Origin: Halarcobacter anaerophilus
Lineage (GTDB): Bacteria > Campylobacterota > Campylobacteria > Campylobacterales > Arcobacteraceae
Length of the DNA stretch: 64,000 nt
Direction: 5' to 3'
Assembly (NCBI RefSeq): GCF_006459125.1
Contig: NZ_CP041070.1
Coordinates: 558,001-622,000 of the forward strand
Numbering within the stretch: position 1 is the stretch's first letter; each line of letters starts with the position of its first letter. Shown here piece by piece: positions 51,578 through 61,216 of this stretch. Both the position numbers and the translations under genes were made by a program. Below the pieces are notes generated by a model. It made no database searches, was not told where the DNA came from, and saw nothing but the letters and a program-made list of their open reading frames with translations.

Positions 51578-54072
51578 AAATAAAATTTTCTATAAAACTA
51601 TTTTTGATTTTTCTTTTATTCGGAATACTTTTATTTATTCCGCTAAGCTATTTTGAATACCAAATAACTAAAAAACAAAAAAAAGAAAATAGTATAAAAG
51701 AGTTTATCTTTGATACTACAAAAGTTGCATATACTTTAGACGAAGTAAAAACAGAAGCCAAAAACGCAATTAATTCCATCTTTGCTTTAGAGTCTTTAGA
51801 AAAAGAAGAAAAAGAGGCTTTATACCCCTATCTTGATTTGATAATAAAAACACATAAAAAGTTTTTACAAATTTCAATATTAGATGAAAATCTAAATTAT
51901 ATTATTGACGTAAAAAAAGAAAAAGAGAATAAAAAAACAGAACTGAATTTACAAACTCTGACAAAATTAAAAGAGAATGTATTGGAAATAAGCAGCATAG
52001 AACCCAGAGTAGAAAATCAAGAGATACAAATACCTTTAGTTTATACTTTAAAGATTATGAAAAAAATAAAGTCTCATATCGTAATTGTTTTTGTAAATAT
52101 AAATGATTTAATAAAATCTTTAAATAGAATTTTTTACATTGCAGATCAAAACAGAGATATAATTTACGATAAATCAGGAATTTATAATTGGTCGAAATAT
52201 TATTATTCCGATTTAGACACACAAAAGCTCATTCCTGCTTTTAAAAATTTAAATATGAAAGAGAATCTGAGTTTAAAAAATGAGTATATTTATAAAAAAG
52301 TTTTACTAAATAGAAGCAACTCTCTGTTTCTAATCGGGAAAACAGAAGTTTTAGATTTAAAAAGTTTTATAGAAAACTTTTTTTATGAGTTTACCCTTCT
52401 GTTCTTTCTAGTAGTATTTCTTTGTTTTATTCTTTCAATATTTTTTACTCTTCCTTTGTCAAATATAAATAGAAAATTAAAAGAGGAAAAAAAGAGTATT
52501 TATGACTCCTTTGAAGAGAAAAAGGGTATCTTAGACGAAAGCTTGGATATTATAGATGAACATTTGATGTACTTAAAAATAGACAAAGATCATAATATTG
52601 AAGATGTAAGTCACTACTTCTGTCAAATTTACGGTTATGAAAAAGAGGAGTTAATAGGACAACCATGCTCCATTTTATACTCAAATAAAATCTACGAGGA
52701 ACTCAAAAGAGAAGTATTTTCTATTTTGGAGAATAAAAAAGAGTGGCAAGGAGAAGTTCTAACACAAAAAAAGAATAAAGACGAATATTGGGTAAACTCC
52801 CATGTAAAAGTAGAGTTTGAAGGAGAAAAAGTTCTCTCTTACAAAGTAGTAAGAAGAGATATAAGCGATAATAAAAGAGTTGAAAAACTTTATGAAAATC
52901 TATCTTATCAAATAGAACAGCAAAATATAATCTTTCAAAACGTTTACAGCGGAATTGCACTTATAGATTTAGAAGGGAAAATAAAAAAAGCAAATCTCTC
53001 TTTTAGTAAAATTTTTGCATATAACCAAGATGAAATAGTTTTAAAATCACTTTTTACTTTAGTTGAAAAAAGAAGTAAAGAGTTGCTACAAAGAGTATTA
53101 AATGAAGCAAAAAAGTCGGGTTCTGTTACAAATGTAGAGCTTATTTTTTTAACAAAAAATTCTAAAGAGATATATCTTGAATTATCCGTAAAAATGCTTC
53201 CTGAGGGAAAAAATTTGGTTTTAGCGGTAAACTCTTTGGAAGATAAAAGAAAACTTCAAGAGCTTAATTTAAATCTTGAACAAAGAGTGAAAGAAGAAGT
53301 TAGAAAAAATATTGAAAAAGACAGGGTTCATCAAGAAGAGAGATTAAAAAACGTAAAGTTAACTTCTATAGGTACTTTAGCAGCAGGAATTACCCATGAA
53401 ATAAACACTCCTTTAACTTATTTAAAAGGTAATTTTGAGATGTTGCAAATGGATATTGATGAGCTAAAAGATGAGAGCTTAAAAAATGAGATGAAAAACA
53501 GCTGCAGTAAAATTTCAGATGCAATAAACAGAATAGCCGTTATAGTAGAATCAATGAGAGAGATGTCTCAAAGCTCTTCCGAAGCAAAAGAGAAAACAAA
53601 TATCTTTGCTACTTTGGTGACTTCTTTAACTATGGCATATAATATATCTAAGCAGATAAGCAAAATCAAATTAAACTCAAAAGAGTTTAAACTTACGAAT
53701 ATACAAAAAGAGGATTTTGAAATTTTTGCAAAAGTTCAAAAACAAAGATTAGAACAGGTATGGGTAATAATAATCAATAATGCTTTAGATGAATTAAAAA
53801 ATATAGAAAACTACGAAAATAGAGAATTAAATATAGATATTTTTAAAGAAAACGGTGAAGTCGTAGTAAGATTCAGTGATAATGCAGGGGGAATAAAAAA
53901 AGAGATTTTATCCAGAATATTTGAACCTTTTACAAGTTCAAAAACACATAGCGGAATGGGAATAGGCTTAAATATCGCAAAAAAAATCGTTGAGGAACAA
54001 GAGGGGAAAATAGAAGCCTACAACAGACAAAACAGTGCAATTTTTGAAGTAAAATTAAAAGCCTTGGATTAA
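51574..54072 (+). CDS. PAS-PAS sensor histidine kinase
   Basis: Membrane kinase of 832 residues with helices at about 8-26 and 265-290 and a periplasmic sensor of about 235 residues. Two PAS folds follow (about 325-430 and 448-560; the first has FCQIYGYEKEELIGQP). A coiled coil leads to a classical H-box GITHEINTPLTYL with H608, and a HATPase domain with NALDEL, DNAGGIKKEIL, and SSKTHSGMGIGLNIAK. The catalytic features missing in the neighbour at 49451 are intact here. It overlaps that gene by four bases. Probable phospho-donor for the receiver at 49072. Confidence 0.88.
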   Translation: MKIKFSIKLFLIFLLFGILLFIPLSYFEYQITKKQKKENSIKEFIFDTTKVAYTLDEVKTEAKNAINSIFALESLEKEEKEALYPYLDLIIKTHKKFLQISILDENLNYIIDVKKEKENKKTELNLQTLTKLKENVLEISSIEPRVENQEIQIPLVYTLKIMKKIKSHIVIVFVNINDLIKSLNRIFYIADQNRDIIYDKSGIYNWSKYYYSDLDTQKLIPAFKNLNMKENLSLKNEYIYKKVLLNRSNSLFLIGKTEVLDLKSFIENFFYEFTLLFFLVVFLCFILSIFFTLPLSNINRKLKEEKKSIYDSFEEKKGILDESLDIIDEHLMYLKIDKDHNIEDVSHYFCQIYGYEKEELIGQPCSILYSNKIYEELKREVFSILENKKEWQGEVLTQKKNKDEYWVNSHVKVEFEGEKVLSYKVVRRDISDNKRVEKLYENLSYQIEQQNIIFQNVYSGIALIDLEGKIKKANLSFSKIFAYNQDEIVLKSLFTLVEKRSKELLQRVLNEAKKSGSVTNVELIFLTKNSKEIYLELSVKMLPEGKNLVLAVNSLEDKRKLQELNLNLEQRVKEEVRKNIEKDRVHQEERLKNVKLTSIGTLAAGITHEINTPLTYLKGNFEMLQMDIDELKDESLKNEMKNSCSKISDAINRIAVIVESMREMSQSSSEAKEKTNIFATLVTSLTMAYNISKQISKIKLNSKEFKLTNIQKEDFEIFAKVQKQRLEQVWVIIINNALDELKNIENYENRELNIDIFKENGEVVVRFSDNAGGIKKEILSRIFEPFTSSKTHSGMGIGLNIAKKIVEEQEGKIEAYNRQNSAIFEVKLKALD

Positions 54073-54103
54073 AAGAAAAAGTAAATACTAATTATACACA
54101 CGA

Positions 54104-54109
54104 TACAAT
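54104..54109 (+). promoter_or_regulatory. -10-like box upstream of the YmdB-type gene
   Basis: TACAAT, 28 bases before the TTG at 54137, in a short gap after the kinase gene. AAGGGAAA lies seven bases before the start. Confidence 0.35.
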
Positions 54110-54136
54110 AAGCAGATTTTAGTAATAAGGGAAATT

Positions 54137-54949
54137 TTGAGAGTAGCATTTATCGGTGATATAATAGGAAGACCCGGACGAAGAATAATAAAAGAGAATC
54201 TTGCAAAAATAAAAGAGGATTATCAAATTGATTTTGTTATTGCAAATGCAGAAAATGCCAGTCACGGATTTGGTTTAACTGTAAAAAACTGCAATGAACT
54301 TCTAAAAGCGGGAATAGATGTTATAACGGGAGGGAATCACTCTTTTGATAAAAAACAAGAGATGTTTACTCTTTTGGAAACGCCGCAGGTTTTAAGACCG
54401 GATAATTATCCAAAGGGAGTTCCGGGAAGCGGTATTAGAGTATTTGACGTAAAAGAGGAAAAATTAGCCGTAATAAATCTTATGGGACAATTTTCTATGC
54501 CGATTGTCGAAAATCCTTTTAACTGGGCATTAAAACTCGTAGAAGAGCTTCATAAAGAGAAAATAGAAAATATTTTTATTGATTTTCATGCAGAAGCGAC
54601 AAGTGAGAAAAGAGTTATCTTTATGCTTCTAAAAGGAAAAGTCAGTGCAATTTGCGGGACACATACTCATGTAGGAACAGACGACTTGCAAATTGTTGAG
54701 CAAACGGCATATTTAACCGATATCGGTTTAACGGGATGCAGAGATAATATTATAGGAATGAATGAAAAAGTGCCTATTCAAAGAGCAATAACTGGATTAG
54801 GCGGTCATTTTGAAGTTCCAAACTCTTGTAAAGCAATTCTTCAATTAATGGTTACGGATATAAAAGAGGGGAAAGCTGTAAACTCTTTTAAATTAAAAAA
54901 ATATTGTGACAGGGATGAAATTATAAAAACAGATGCAATCATTGAATAA
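54137..54949 (+). CDS. YmdB-family metallophosphoesterase (TIGR00282)
   Basis: Cytosolic calcineurin-like phosphoesterase of 270 residues. The metal-binding blocks are FIGDIIGRPGRR at the start, NAENASHG near 37, GGNHSFD near 66 and GTHTHVGTDD near 174, the order seen in the YmdB/TIGR00282 family. Members hydrolyse cyclic nucleotides or act as global regulators in Bacillus, and the Campylobacterota substrate is not known to me. Start is TTG with a ribosome site and the conserved opening strand. The glycosylase gene overlaps its end by 17 bases, which implies joint translation. Confidence 0.87.
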   Translation: MRVAFIGDIIGRPGRRIIKENLAKIKEDYQIDFVIANAENASHGFGLTVKNCNELLKAGIDVITGGNHSFDKKQEMFTLLETPQVLRPDNYPKGVPGSGIRVFDVKEEKLAVINLMGQFSMPIVENPFNWALKLVEELHKEKIENIFIDFHAEATSEKRVIFMLLKGKVSAICGTHTHVGTDDLQIVEQTAYLTDIGLTGCRDNIIGMNEKVPIQRAITGLGGHFEVPNSCKAILQLMVTDIKEGKAVNSFKLKKYCDRDEIIKTDAIIE

Positions 54950-55583
54950 TATTTCAGATAGCTTTGATCTTTTAAAAGTTTTAAAAAGAGAAGAACTTTT
55001 AAAAAATCATCCGGAGTTTTGGTGGCCAAGTAAAAATGATTTTGAAATCTTAATAGGTGCCATATTAACGCAAAATACAAAATGGACAAATGTTGAAAAA
55101 TCTTTAGAAAATCTGAAAAATTTAAATTTTCTGTCTTTAGAGAGCTTATCTGAGGCAGATCTCTTAGTTTTGACAAATGCAATAACTCCAAGCGGATTTA
55201 AAAATCAAAAATCAAAAAGACTTAAACTTTTAGCTTCAAATATTTTAGAAGAATTTTACGATTTTGACAATTTTTGTGAAAATGTAAGCAGAGAATGGCT
55301 TTTAAACCAAAAAGGAATAGGGCAGGAAACAGCAGATGCAATTCTTTGTTATGCTTGTCATCAAGATATGATGGTTGTCGATAAATATACACAAAAACTG
55401 GTCAGCTTTGCAGGTTTTGAATTTGAATCTTATGAAGATTTGCAAGCTTGGTGTGAATATGGAATTAATGAAAATTTAGATAAAATATTTGAACTTTACG
55501 GTTATGAAATACCTCTAAATAAAATATATTGCAGATTCCATGGCAAAATTGTTGAATTTATGAAAAACAATAAACTGAAGTAA
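54933..55583 (+). CDS. 3-methyladenine DNA glycosylase, MagIII-like
   Basis: HhH-GPD base-excision repair enzyme of 216 residues. It has GAILTQNTKWTNV near 41, the helix-hairpin-helix GIGQETADAI near 127 and the catalytic aspartate in VVDKYTQKL near 150. Endonuclease III has a lysine in the hairpin that gives lyase activity; here the matching position is Glu, as in H. pylori MagIII, so a monofunctional glycosylase acting on alkylated purines is expected. The four C-terminal cysteines of the iron-sulphur loop are absent, again like MagIII. It overlaps the phosphoesterase gene by 17 bases. Confidence 0.85.
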   Translation: MQSLNNISDSFDLLKVLKREELLKNHPEFWWPSKNDFEILIGAILTQNTKWTNVEKSLENLKNLNFLSLESLSEADLLVLTNAITPSGFKNQKSKRLKLLASNILEEFYDFDNFCENVSREWLLNQKGIGQETADAILCYACHQDMMVVDKYTQKLVSFAGFEFESYEDLQAWCEYGINENLDKIFELYGYEIPLNKIYCRFHGKIVEFMKNNKLK

Positions 55584-55592
55584 GGGTTTTAA

Positions 55593-56384
55593 ATGATTAT
55601 TATTCCTCAAACAAAAGGCGGTGTCGGTAAATCGACTGTTGCAATGCAAGTAATTGCACCTTACCTTTATAAAAAACACGGGAAAAAAGTAACATATATA
55701 GAAATTGACGATGAAAATAATGACAGCAGGTCTTTTACAAGAACGGAAATAGTAGATAAAAGAATGCTAAGAACAAACAAATTAACAGAACTTGATGAAC
55801 TTATTTTAATGGATGACAATCATGAAGTTATAGTTGATGTGGGTGGAAATAAAACCTCTTCATTAGTTTTGGAAGAGATTAAAAAAGTAGGTTCTTTCGG
55901 AAATATTAAATGGATAGTTCCTTTAGGTGACGGAGAACTTGACGGTAAAAATGCGATTGCAACACTTAAAAAAATTAAAAAAATCGAACAAAACCTTGAC
56001 CATAATGTCTTTTTTGCTTTAAATCGTGCTATTTCTATGGATCTTGATTATATAGAAGAGCAGTTTATAAACTTTTTCGGGCATAAATATTTAGATAGCA
56101 ATTCCGTGATCTGCGATCTTATAAAAGAGCCTAAATATTTTCCTGTTAAAAATGACAAAGTTATTACTATGAGCAGATATTTGGGAAGTACGGTTTGGGA
56201 AATGGCTTATAACAATACTGATTTTGCGGCAAAAGCGGTAAGAGCAAAAGATTTAGGAGATATTGAGAGTGCTAAAAAGTATCTCTTTTTTAGAAGAATA
56301 CAAACTGAAGCAAAAGATTATGTTCTTGGAACATTAAATAAAATATTTTATGATTTAGATAACTGGTTAGATATTAAAAAATGA
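55593..56384 (+). CDS. ParA-like ATPase without a ParB partner
   Basis: A 263-residue ParA/MinD-superfamily ATPase. The deviant Walker A is QTKGGVGKSTVAMQV (7-21), the second motif is YIEIDDENND, and Walker B-like VIVDVGG lies near 88. The C-terminal 100 residues carry FFRRIQTEAKDYVLG and do not show an obvious amphipathic MinD membrane-targeting helix. No parB-like gene lies next to it. It is followed by a small membrane protein whose ATG overlaps its stop, so a membrane-anchored positioning or partition role is possible. It is not the chromosomal parA, which would sit with parB. Confidence 0.8.
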   Translation: MIIIPQTKGGVGKSTVAMQVIAPYLYKKHGKKVTYIEIDDENNDSRSFTRTEIVDKRMLRTNKLTELDELILMDDNHEVIVDVGGNKTSSLVLEEIKKVGSFGNIKWIVPLGDGELDGKNAIATLKKIKKIEQNLDHNVFFALNRAISMDLDYIEEQFINFFGHKYLDSNSVICDLIKEPKYFPVKNDKVITMSRYLGSTVWEMAYNNTDFAAKAVRAKDLGDIESAKKYLFFRRIQTEAKDYVLGTLNKIFYDLDNWLDIKK

Positions 56385-56629
56385 GTGATATGACTTTTAA
56401 ACAAGCCAAAGAGATGATCGAAAGGCTTGAACTTGCAGAACTTAGTTTAAGAAACTCTTTTGATAATATTGATTATGCAAGAAGATCATTGGATGATTCA
56501 TTAATAGAGCAAAAAAAAATATTAAAACAACTTCCCGAAAAAGATAAAAAAATCTCAATTTTATATTTGATTATAATGCTAAATATGGGATTTTTAGCAG
56601 GTCTTTTAGTGGGAAAATATTTATTATAA
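56381..56629 (+). CDS. Small coiled-coil protein with C-terminal membrane helix
   Basis: An 82-residue protein with an amphipathic/coiled N-terminal region (FKQAKEMIERLELAELSL to about 52) and one C-terminal membrane helix (about 58-80). The topology is that of a tail-anchored adaptor. It overlaps the stop of the ParA-like gene by four bases, so the two are probably translated together and could form an ATPase-membrane anchor pair. I do not recognise a family. The gene is supported by spacing and codon use. Confidence 0.65.
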   Translation: MSDMTFKQAKEMIERLELAELSLRNSFDNIDYARRSLDDSLIEQKKILKQLPEKDKKISILYLIIMLNMGFLAGLLVGKYLL

Positions 56630-56646
56630 ATTTTAGGAAATAGTAT

Positions 56647-57357
56647 ATGGGTAAACAAGAAAAAATTGTATCAATGTTTAATGACATAGCAGGAACATAT
56701 GATATAGCAAACAGAGTTTTAAGTCTGGGAATCGACAAATCTTGGAGAAATAAAGCTTGTAATAAAACTTTTGAATTATATGATAAAAACGAAATCGAAA
56801 GAATCGTCGATGTAGCTTGCGGAACAGGTGATATGATAGAATTTTGGCAAAAAATTGCTAAAAAAAACGGAATAAATTTAAAAAATATTATAGGTGTTGA
56901 TCCAAGTGTAGGGATGATGGAAGTTGCTAAAAAAAAGCTTCCCGAAGTTGAATTTATTGAAGCAGGTGCAGCGCAAATGCCTTTAGACAATGCTTGTGCC
57001 GATATTGTCTCTATTTCATACGGAATCAGAAATGTTGTTCAAAGACAAGAGGCTTTTGACGAATTTGCAAGAGTTCTAAAAAAAGGCGGTTTAGTTGTAA
57101 TCTCTGAATTTACGAAAAATGAAAAAACCTCGTTACTTGATTATTTGACTGATTTTTACTTAAATAAAGTTTTGCCGACTTTAGGAGGACTTATCTCTAA
57201 AAATAAAGAAGCATATACTTATTTGCCAAATTCGATTGATGAGTTTCTAACAACCACAAATTTATGTAAAGAGTTAAAACAAGCCGGACTTGAACCTATT
57301 TTTACAAAAGAGTTCTCAATGAAAATTTCAACACTAATAATAGCTAGAAAAATATAA
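56647..57357 (+). CDS. ubiE: Quinone-biosynthesis C-methyltransferase
   Basis: SAM-dependent methyltransferase (236 residues) that methylates demethylmenaquinone. The UbiE/MenG family blocks are VDVACGTGDMI near 57, GVDPSVGMM near 90, MPLDNACADIVSISYGIRN near 121 and STLIIARK at the end. The organism is expected to make menaquinone, so the MenG role is more likely than ubiquinone synthesis. An AGGAAA ribosome site (56635-56640) precedes the ATG. It lies with xseA, as in Campylobacter. Confidence 0.93.
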   Translation: MGKQEKIVSMFNDIAGTYDIANRVLSLGIDKSWRNKACNKTFELYDKNEIERIVDVACGTGDMIEFWQKIAKKNGINLKNIIGVDPSVGMMEVAKKKLPEVEFIEAGAAQMPLDNACADIVSISYGIRNVVQRQEAFDEFARVLKKGGLVVISEFTKNEKTSLLDYLTDFYLNKVLPTLGGLISKNKEAYTYLPNSIDEFLTTTNLCKELKQAGLEPIFTKEFSMKISTLIIARKI

Positions 57358-57383
57358 CTTCTAGTTTTTATTAAAGGAAAAAT

Positions 57384-58571
57384 TTGAATTCTGCTATATC
57401 GGTTACAACTTTAAATACTCAAATAAAATCTCTTCTTGAAACAACATTTATAAATGTATATGTAGAAGGTGAAATATCAAATCTAACTTATCATAACTCA
57501 GGGCATATATATTTTTCTATAAAAGATGAAAATTCAACAATCTCTTGCGTTATGTTTAAAGGAAACGCAAAATATCTGAAATTCAGACTTGAAGTAGGAC
57601 AAAAAATTGTTATAAACGGAACAATAACCGTTTATACTCCAAGGGGAAATTACCAGCTTCTTTGCAATAAAATAGAACCTTCTGGACAAGGTGCTTTAGC
57701 TTTGGCTTATGAACAGTTAAAAGCAAAACTTCAAGCAAAAGGCTATTTTGAAACTTCTATAAAAAAAGCTCTTCCTAAATATCCTAAGAAAATTGCTCTT
57801 GTAACTTCTCCAACTGGAGCTGCGATTGAAGATATGAAAAAAGTTGCAACTCATAGATGGCCTTTGGTTGAACTTGTTTTAGTACCTACCTTAGTTCAAG
57901 GTGAAGAGTCCAAATATGATATTGTAACTTCTATAAAATATGCACAAACTTTAGATGTGGATTTAATTGTTGTAGGTCGAGGGGGAGGAAGTATAGAAGA
58001 TTTATGGGCTTTTAACGAAGAGATAGTAGCAACTGCAATTTTTGAATGTAATAAACCCGTTATTTCGGCAGTAGGACATGAAATTGATTTTTTAATCTCA
58101 GATTTTGTAGCCGATATAAGAGCTGCGACTCCTTCTAATGCTATGGAGATAGCACTTCCTGATATAAACGAACATAGAATATATTTGGATACTTTAAGCA
58201 GTGAGTTTAAAACAAGATTGAAAAACCAACTCTCTTCAAAACAGTCCTTATTAGATAATATGAAGAATCTTTTTGAACAAAACTCGATTAAAGCAAAATT
58301 TACTTTTATAGATGAACAAATCAAACTTCTAAAAACAAACTTTGATAACTATCTAAAAAGTTTGATAAATACAAAACAAAGCGGTATTGATTTGTTAAAA
58401 AGTTCTTTTTTATCAAATCATCCCGATAAAAAAGATTTAAAAGGTTATGCCCAAGTTACTATAGATAATAAAATAACCAAACTGGACGAATTAAAACCTG
58501 AAGATATAATTGCACTACAAAGCCCTAAAACTATAGTTTCCTGTAAAGTAATAAGTGTAAAAAAACAATAA
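57384..58571 (+). CDS. xseA: Exodeoxyribonuclease VII large subunit
   Basis: Nuclease subunit that degrades single-stranded DNA. The 395-residue length is typical of short epsilon-type XseA. It has an OB-fold N-terminal domain (about 10-95; VYVEGEISNLTYHNSGHIYF), then the catalytic region with GRGGGSIEDLWAFNEE near 199 and GHEIDFLISDFVADIRAATPS near 234, and a coiled coil. Start is TTG with AAAGGAAA upstream. The small subunit gene xseB is not in the window. Paired with ubiE as in Campylobacter. Confidence 0.93.
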   Translation: MNSAISVTTLNTQIKSLLETTFINVYVEGEISNLTYHNSGHIYFSIKDENSTISCVMFKGNAKYLKFRLEVGQKIVINGTITVYTPRGNYQLLCNKIEPSGQGALALAYEQLKAKLQAKGYFETSIKKALPKYPKKIALVTSPTGAAIEDMKKVATHRWPLVELVLVPTLVQGEESKYDIVTSIKYAQTLDVDLIVVGRGGGSIEDLWAFNEEIVATAIFECNKPVISAVGHEIDFLISDFVADIRAATPSNAMEIALPDINEHRIYLDTLSSEFKTRLKNQLSSKQSLLDNMKNLFEQNSIKAKFTFIDEQIKLLKTNFDNYLKSLINTKQSGIDLLKSSFLSNHPDKKDLKGYAQVTIDNKITKLDELKPEDIIALQSPKTIVSCKVISVKKQ

Positions 58572-58590
58572 AATTTAAGTTTACAATAGA

Positions 58591-58596
58591 TAGAAT
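58591..58596 (+). promoter_or_regulatory. -10-like box upstream of the dCache chemoreceptor
   Basis: TAGAAT, about 30 bases before the ATG at 58625. AAAAGG (58614-58619) is the ribosome site. Confidence 0.3.
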
Positions 58597-58624
58597 ATAA
58601 GAATTTTTCTATAAAAGGCATGAA

Positions 58625-60802
58625 ATGAAATCAGAATCTATTGCGGGCAAAATCCGTACAAAATTGATTCTTGCTGCAATTATTGTAATATCTGTTGCTA
58701 TTGTAATATCTTTTTTTATCATAACAAATATGAAAGAGAGTGTACAACAAAAAGCAAGAGATAGTTTTAGTATGATGATGAAAGAAAGAATCAAATCTAA
58801 AATGAACAGCGCAATCTCAAATGCTGTAACAATTTCCGAAAATTCAAATATTATTGAAGCTTTACAAACAAATAACAGGGATCAAGCAATAAAAACTTTA
58901 GATGAAATTTCCAAATCTTTAGTAAAAGGGGCATTATTTAAAAGTGTTAAAATCCATATTCACGATAAAGATGTAAAATCATTTTTAAGAAGTTGGAAAA
59001 AAGATAAATACGGGGATAATTTATCATCTTTTAGAAATACCATTTTGGAAGTAAAAAAGACGAAAAAACCGTTAGGAGCTATTGAAGTTGGAAGAGCAGG
59101 TCTTGTTTTAAGAGGGCTTTCTCCTATTTTTGATAATAGTGAAGAGTATATCGGTTCTATAGAGTTTATTCAAGGTTTTGATTCCGTTGTAGAAGATTTT
59201 GCAGTCGATGATGAAAATTTACTTGTTTTAATGGATGAAAAATATAAAAGGGGTAATGCTCTTACTAAACAAAATAAAGTAGGAAAATATTATATCTCTC
59301 AAAAAGTAGTTAATGAGGATTTTAAAAATGCATTATCAACTATAGATTTCAATAAATTCCATCAAAACAAATATCTTAGCGATGATAAATTCTTTTATAC
59401 ATACTTTCCTATAAATGATATTGAAGGCAATCAAGTGGGTATATATGTTTTAGGTGACAAAATAGAACATATCGATCATTTAGTAGATGAAACCGCTAAA
59501 GTAATATATATTATGTTAGCTTTAATGGTTGTCTTAACCTTTACTCTTGTTATGATTACAATATATTTCATAACAAAAATAGTAACAGGCGGATTAGAGA
59601 AGTTTAGATCAAACTTTGCTTACTTTTTAGAGTTTGTCTCTTTTAGGGTAAATGCTTTCAAAAAACCTGCAATTTATACAAATGATGAAATAGGGCAGAT
59701 GCTAAAAATGCTAAATGATGCCGCAGATAGTTTCGATAAAAAACTTAAAGATGATATGAGAGTAATAGGTGAGATAGTTTTAACAACGGATAAAGTAGAA
59801 CAAGGTATTTATAAGTGTAGAGTTAACTCTCACGCAGACAATCCTATGATAGTAACACTAAAAAATACAATAAATAAAATGCTTAATGCTTCTGAAGCAA
59901 ATATGCAAAGATTGGTTAATACTTTAACCAATTATGCAAACGGTGATTTTAGAGATAAAGTTGAAATCTCTCCAAAATTAAAAGAGAATATGCTTCAAGT
60001 TATGAAATCAATAAACAAATTGGGTGAAGCTTTAGGCGAAAATGCAAAAAGAAATTTGGAAAACGGAGAGACTTTAGAGAATAACTCAAATACAATGACA
60101 AGTTCAATGGAAAATCTTGCAAGAAAAGCAAATGAACAAGCAGCCTCTTTGGAAGAGACGGCAGCTGCCGTTGAAGAGATTACTTCAATTACTAGAAACA
60201 ATGCGCAAAATGCGACAAAAATGGCAGAATTAGGACAAACCGTACAAAATGCAGTTACCACAGGAGAGGATTTAGCCTCTAAAACTGCAACTTCTATGGA
60301 TGAAATAAATGAAAAAGTAACGGCAATAAACGAAGCAATAAATGTTATTGACCAAATAGCTTTCCAAACAAATATTTTATCGTTAAATGCAGCAGTAGAA
60401 GCAGCAACGGCAGGAGAAGCAGGAAAAGGCTTTGCCGTAGTTGCACAAGAAGTTAGAAATCTTGCAAGCAGAAGTGCGGAAGCTGCGAAAGAGATTAAAG
60501 AACTTGTAGAAGATGCAAATCTAAAAGCAAACCAAGGTAAAGTAATATCCGATGAAATGAGAGAAGGGTATAAAGAGCTAAATTCACATATAAGCGAAAC
60601 AATAAAAATAATCGGCGATGTAAGTACTGCTTCAAAAGAACAAATGACGGGAATTGAGCAAATAAACGATACTGTAACAATGTTAGATAGAGTAACTCAA
60701 GAGAATGCAAATGAAGCAAATCAGGTTAAAGAGATAGCAAATGAAGTATCAACAATGGCAAATGAATTAGTAGAAGATGCCAAAAGTAAGCAGTTTAACT
60801 AA
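58625..60802 (+). CDS. Transmembrane dCache chemoreceptor
   Basis: Methyl-accepting chemotaxis protein of 725 residues. One helix lies at about 14-34. A periplasmic sensor of about 260 residues follows, with [20 protein letters not shown] and [16 protein letters not shown], features I associate with dCache_3. The second helix is at about 296-320. A HAMP-like region and a long cytosolic coiled coil lead to the signalling tip with [19 protein letters not shown] near 583. The C-terminus lacks an obvious CheR pentapeptide. It starts a cluster with PAS, CheW and receiver genes. Ligand unknown. Confidence 0.9.
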   Translation: MKSESIAGKIRTKLILAAIIVISVAIVISFFIITNMKESVQQKARDSFSMMMKERIKSKMNSAISNAVTISENSNIIEALQTNNRDQAIKTLDEISKSLVKGALFKSVKIHIHDKDVKSFLRSWKKDKYGDNLSSFRNTILEVKKTKKPLGAIEVGRAGLVLRGLSPIFDNSEEYIGSIEFIQGFDSVVEDFAVDDENLLVLMDEKYKRGNALTKQNKVGKYYISQKVVNEDFKNALSTIDFNKFHQNKYLSDDKFFYTYFPINDIEGNQVGIYVLGDKIEHIDHLVDETAKVIYIMLALMVVLTFTLVMITIYFITKIVTGGLEKFRSNFAYFLEFVSFRVNAFKKPAIYTNDEIGQMLKMLNDAADSFDKKLKDDMRVIGEIVLTTDKVEQGIYKCRVNSHADNPMIVTLKNTINKMLNASEANMQRLVNTLTNYANGDFRDKVEISPKLKENMLQVMKSINKLGEALGENAKRNLENGETLENNSNTMTSSMENLARKANEQAASLEETAAAVEEITSITRNNAQNATKMAELGQTVQNAVTTGEDLASKTATSMDEINEKVTAINEAINVIDQIAFQTNILSLNAAVEAATAGEAGKGFAVVAQEVRNLASRSAEAAKEIKELVEDANLKANQGKVISDEMREGYKELNSHISETIKIIGDVSTASKEQMTGIEQINDTVTMLDRVTQENANEANQVKEIANEVSTMANELVEDAKSKQFN

Positions 60803-60811
60803 GGAGATACA

Positions 60812-61216
60812 ATGGCACAGGGACAAGAAACAGTATTAGATGAATACGCATTCTTAGTTAGTGAGACAGATGAAAAAGGTATAATAAGATTTGCAAATGA
60901 TGATTTTTGTAAAATAGCAGAATACACTTTGGAAGAGTTAGTGGGAAATCCACATAATAAAGTAAGGCATCCTGATATGCCGAAAAAAGCCTTTAAGTCT
61001 CTATGGGATACAATACAAAAAGGAGATATTTGGACAGGATATGTAAAAAATCTTACTAAATCAGGAGGTTATTATTGGGTATATGCCACAATATATCCTT
61101 TTGAAAGTTGTGATGGTTCTAAAGGCTATCTTTCTTGTAGAAGAAAACCTTCTCAAGAAGAGATTAATAATATTGAAATTCTTTATAACAGATGGAATAA
61201 TGAAGAGGAAAAATAG
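60812..61216 (+). CDS. PAS-only protein, Aer/CetB-like
   Basis: A 134-residue single PAS domain. NDDFCKIAEYTLEELVG, RHPDMPKKAFKSLWDTI and WTGYVKNLTKSGGYYWV are the blocks of the FAD-binding PAS of E. coli Aer. CetB of Campylobacter jejuni is a similar PAS-only protein that works with a separate receptor (CetA) in energy taxis. Here it lies nine bases after a dCache receptor and one base before cheW, so it may supply redox sensing to this receptor. FAD binding is inferred from the Aer match, not proved. AAGGAGA precedes the ATG. Confidence 0.85.
   Translation: MAQGQETVLDEYAFLVSETDEKGIIRFANDDFCKIAEYTLEELVGNPHNKVRHPDMPKKAFKSLWDTIQKGDIWTGYVKNLTKSGGYYWVYATIYPFESCDGSKGYLSCRRKPSQEEINNIEILYNRWNNEEEK

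Noticed and set aside
57896-58324. Minus-strand 142-codon open frame within xseA
   Set aside because: Antisense shadow of the conserved catalytic region of xseA.
48350-60440. Near-identical coding stretch in the two chemoreceptors (around 48350 and 60355) as a possible recombination repeat
   Set aside because: The shared segment encodes the universally conserved signalling tip; synonymous sites differ between the copies, so constraint on the protein explains it.
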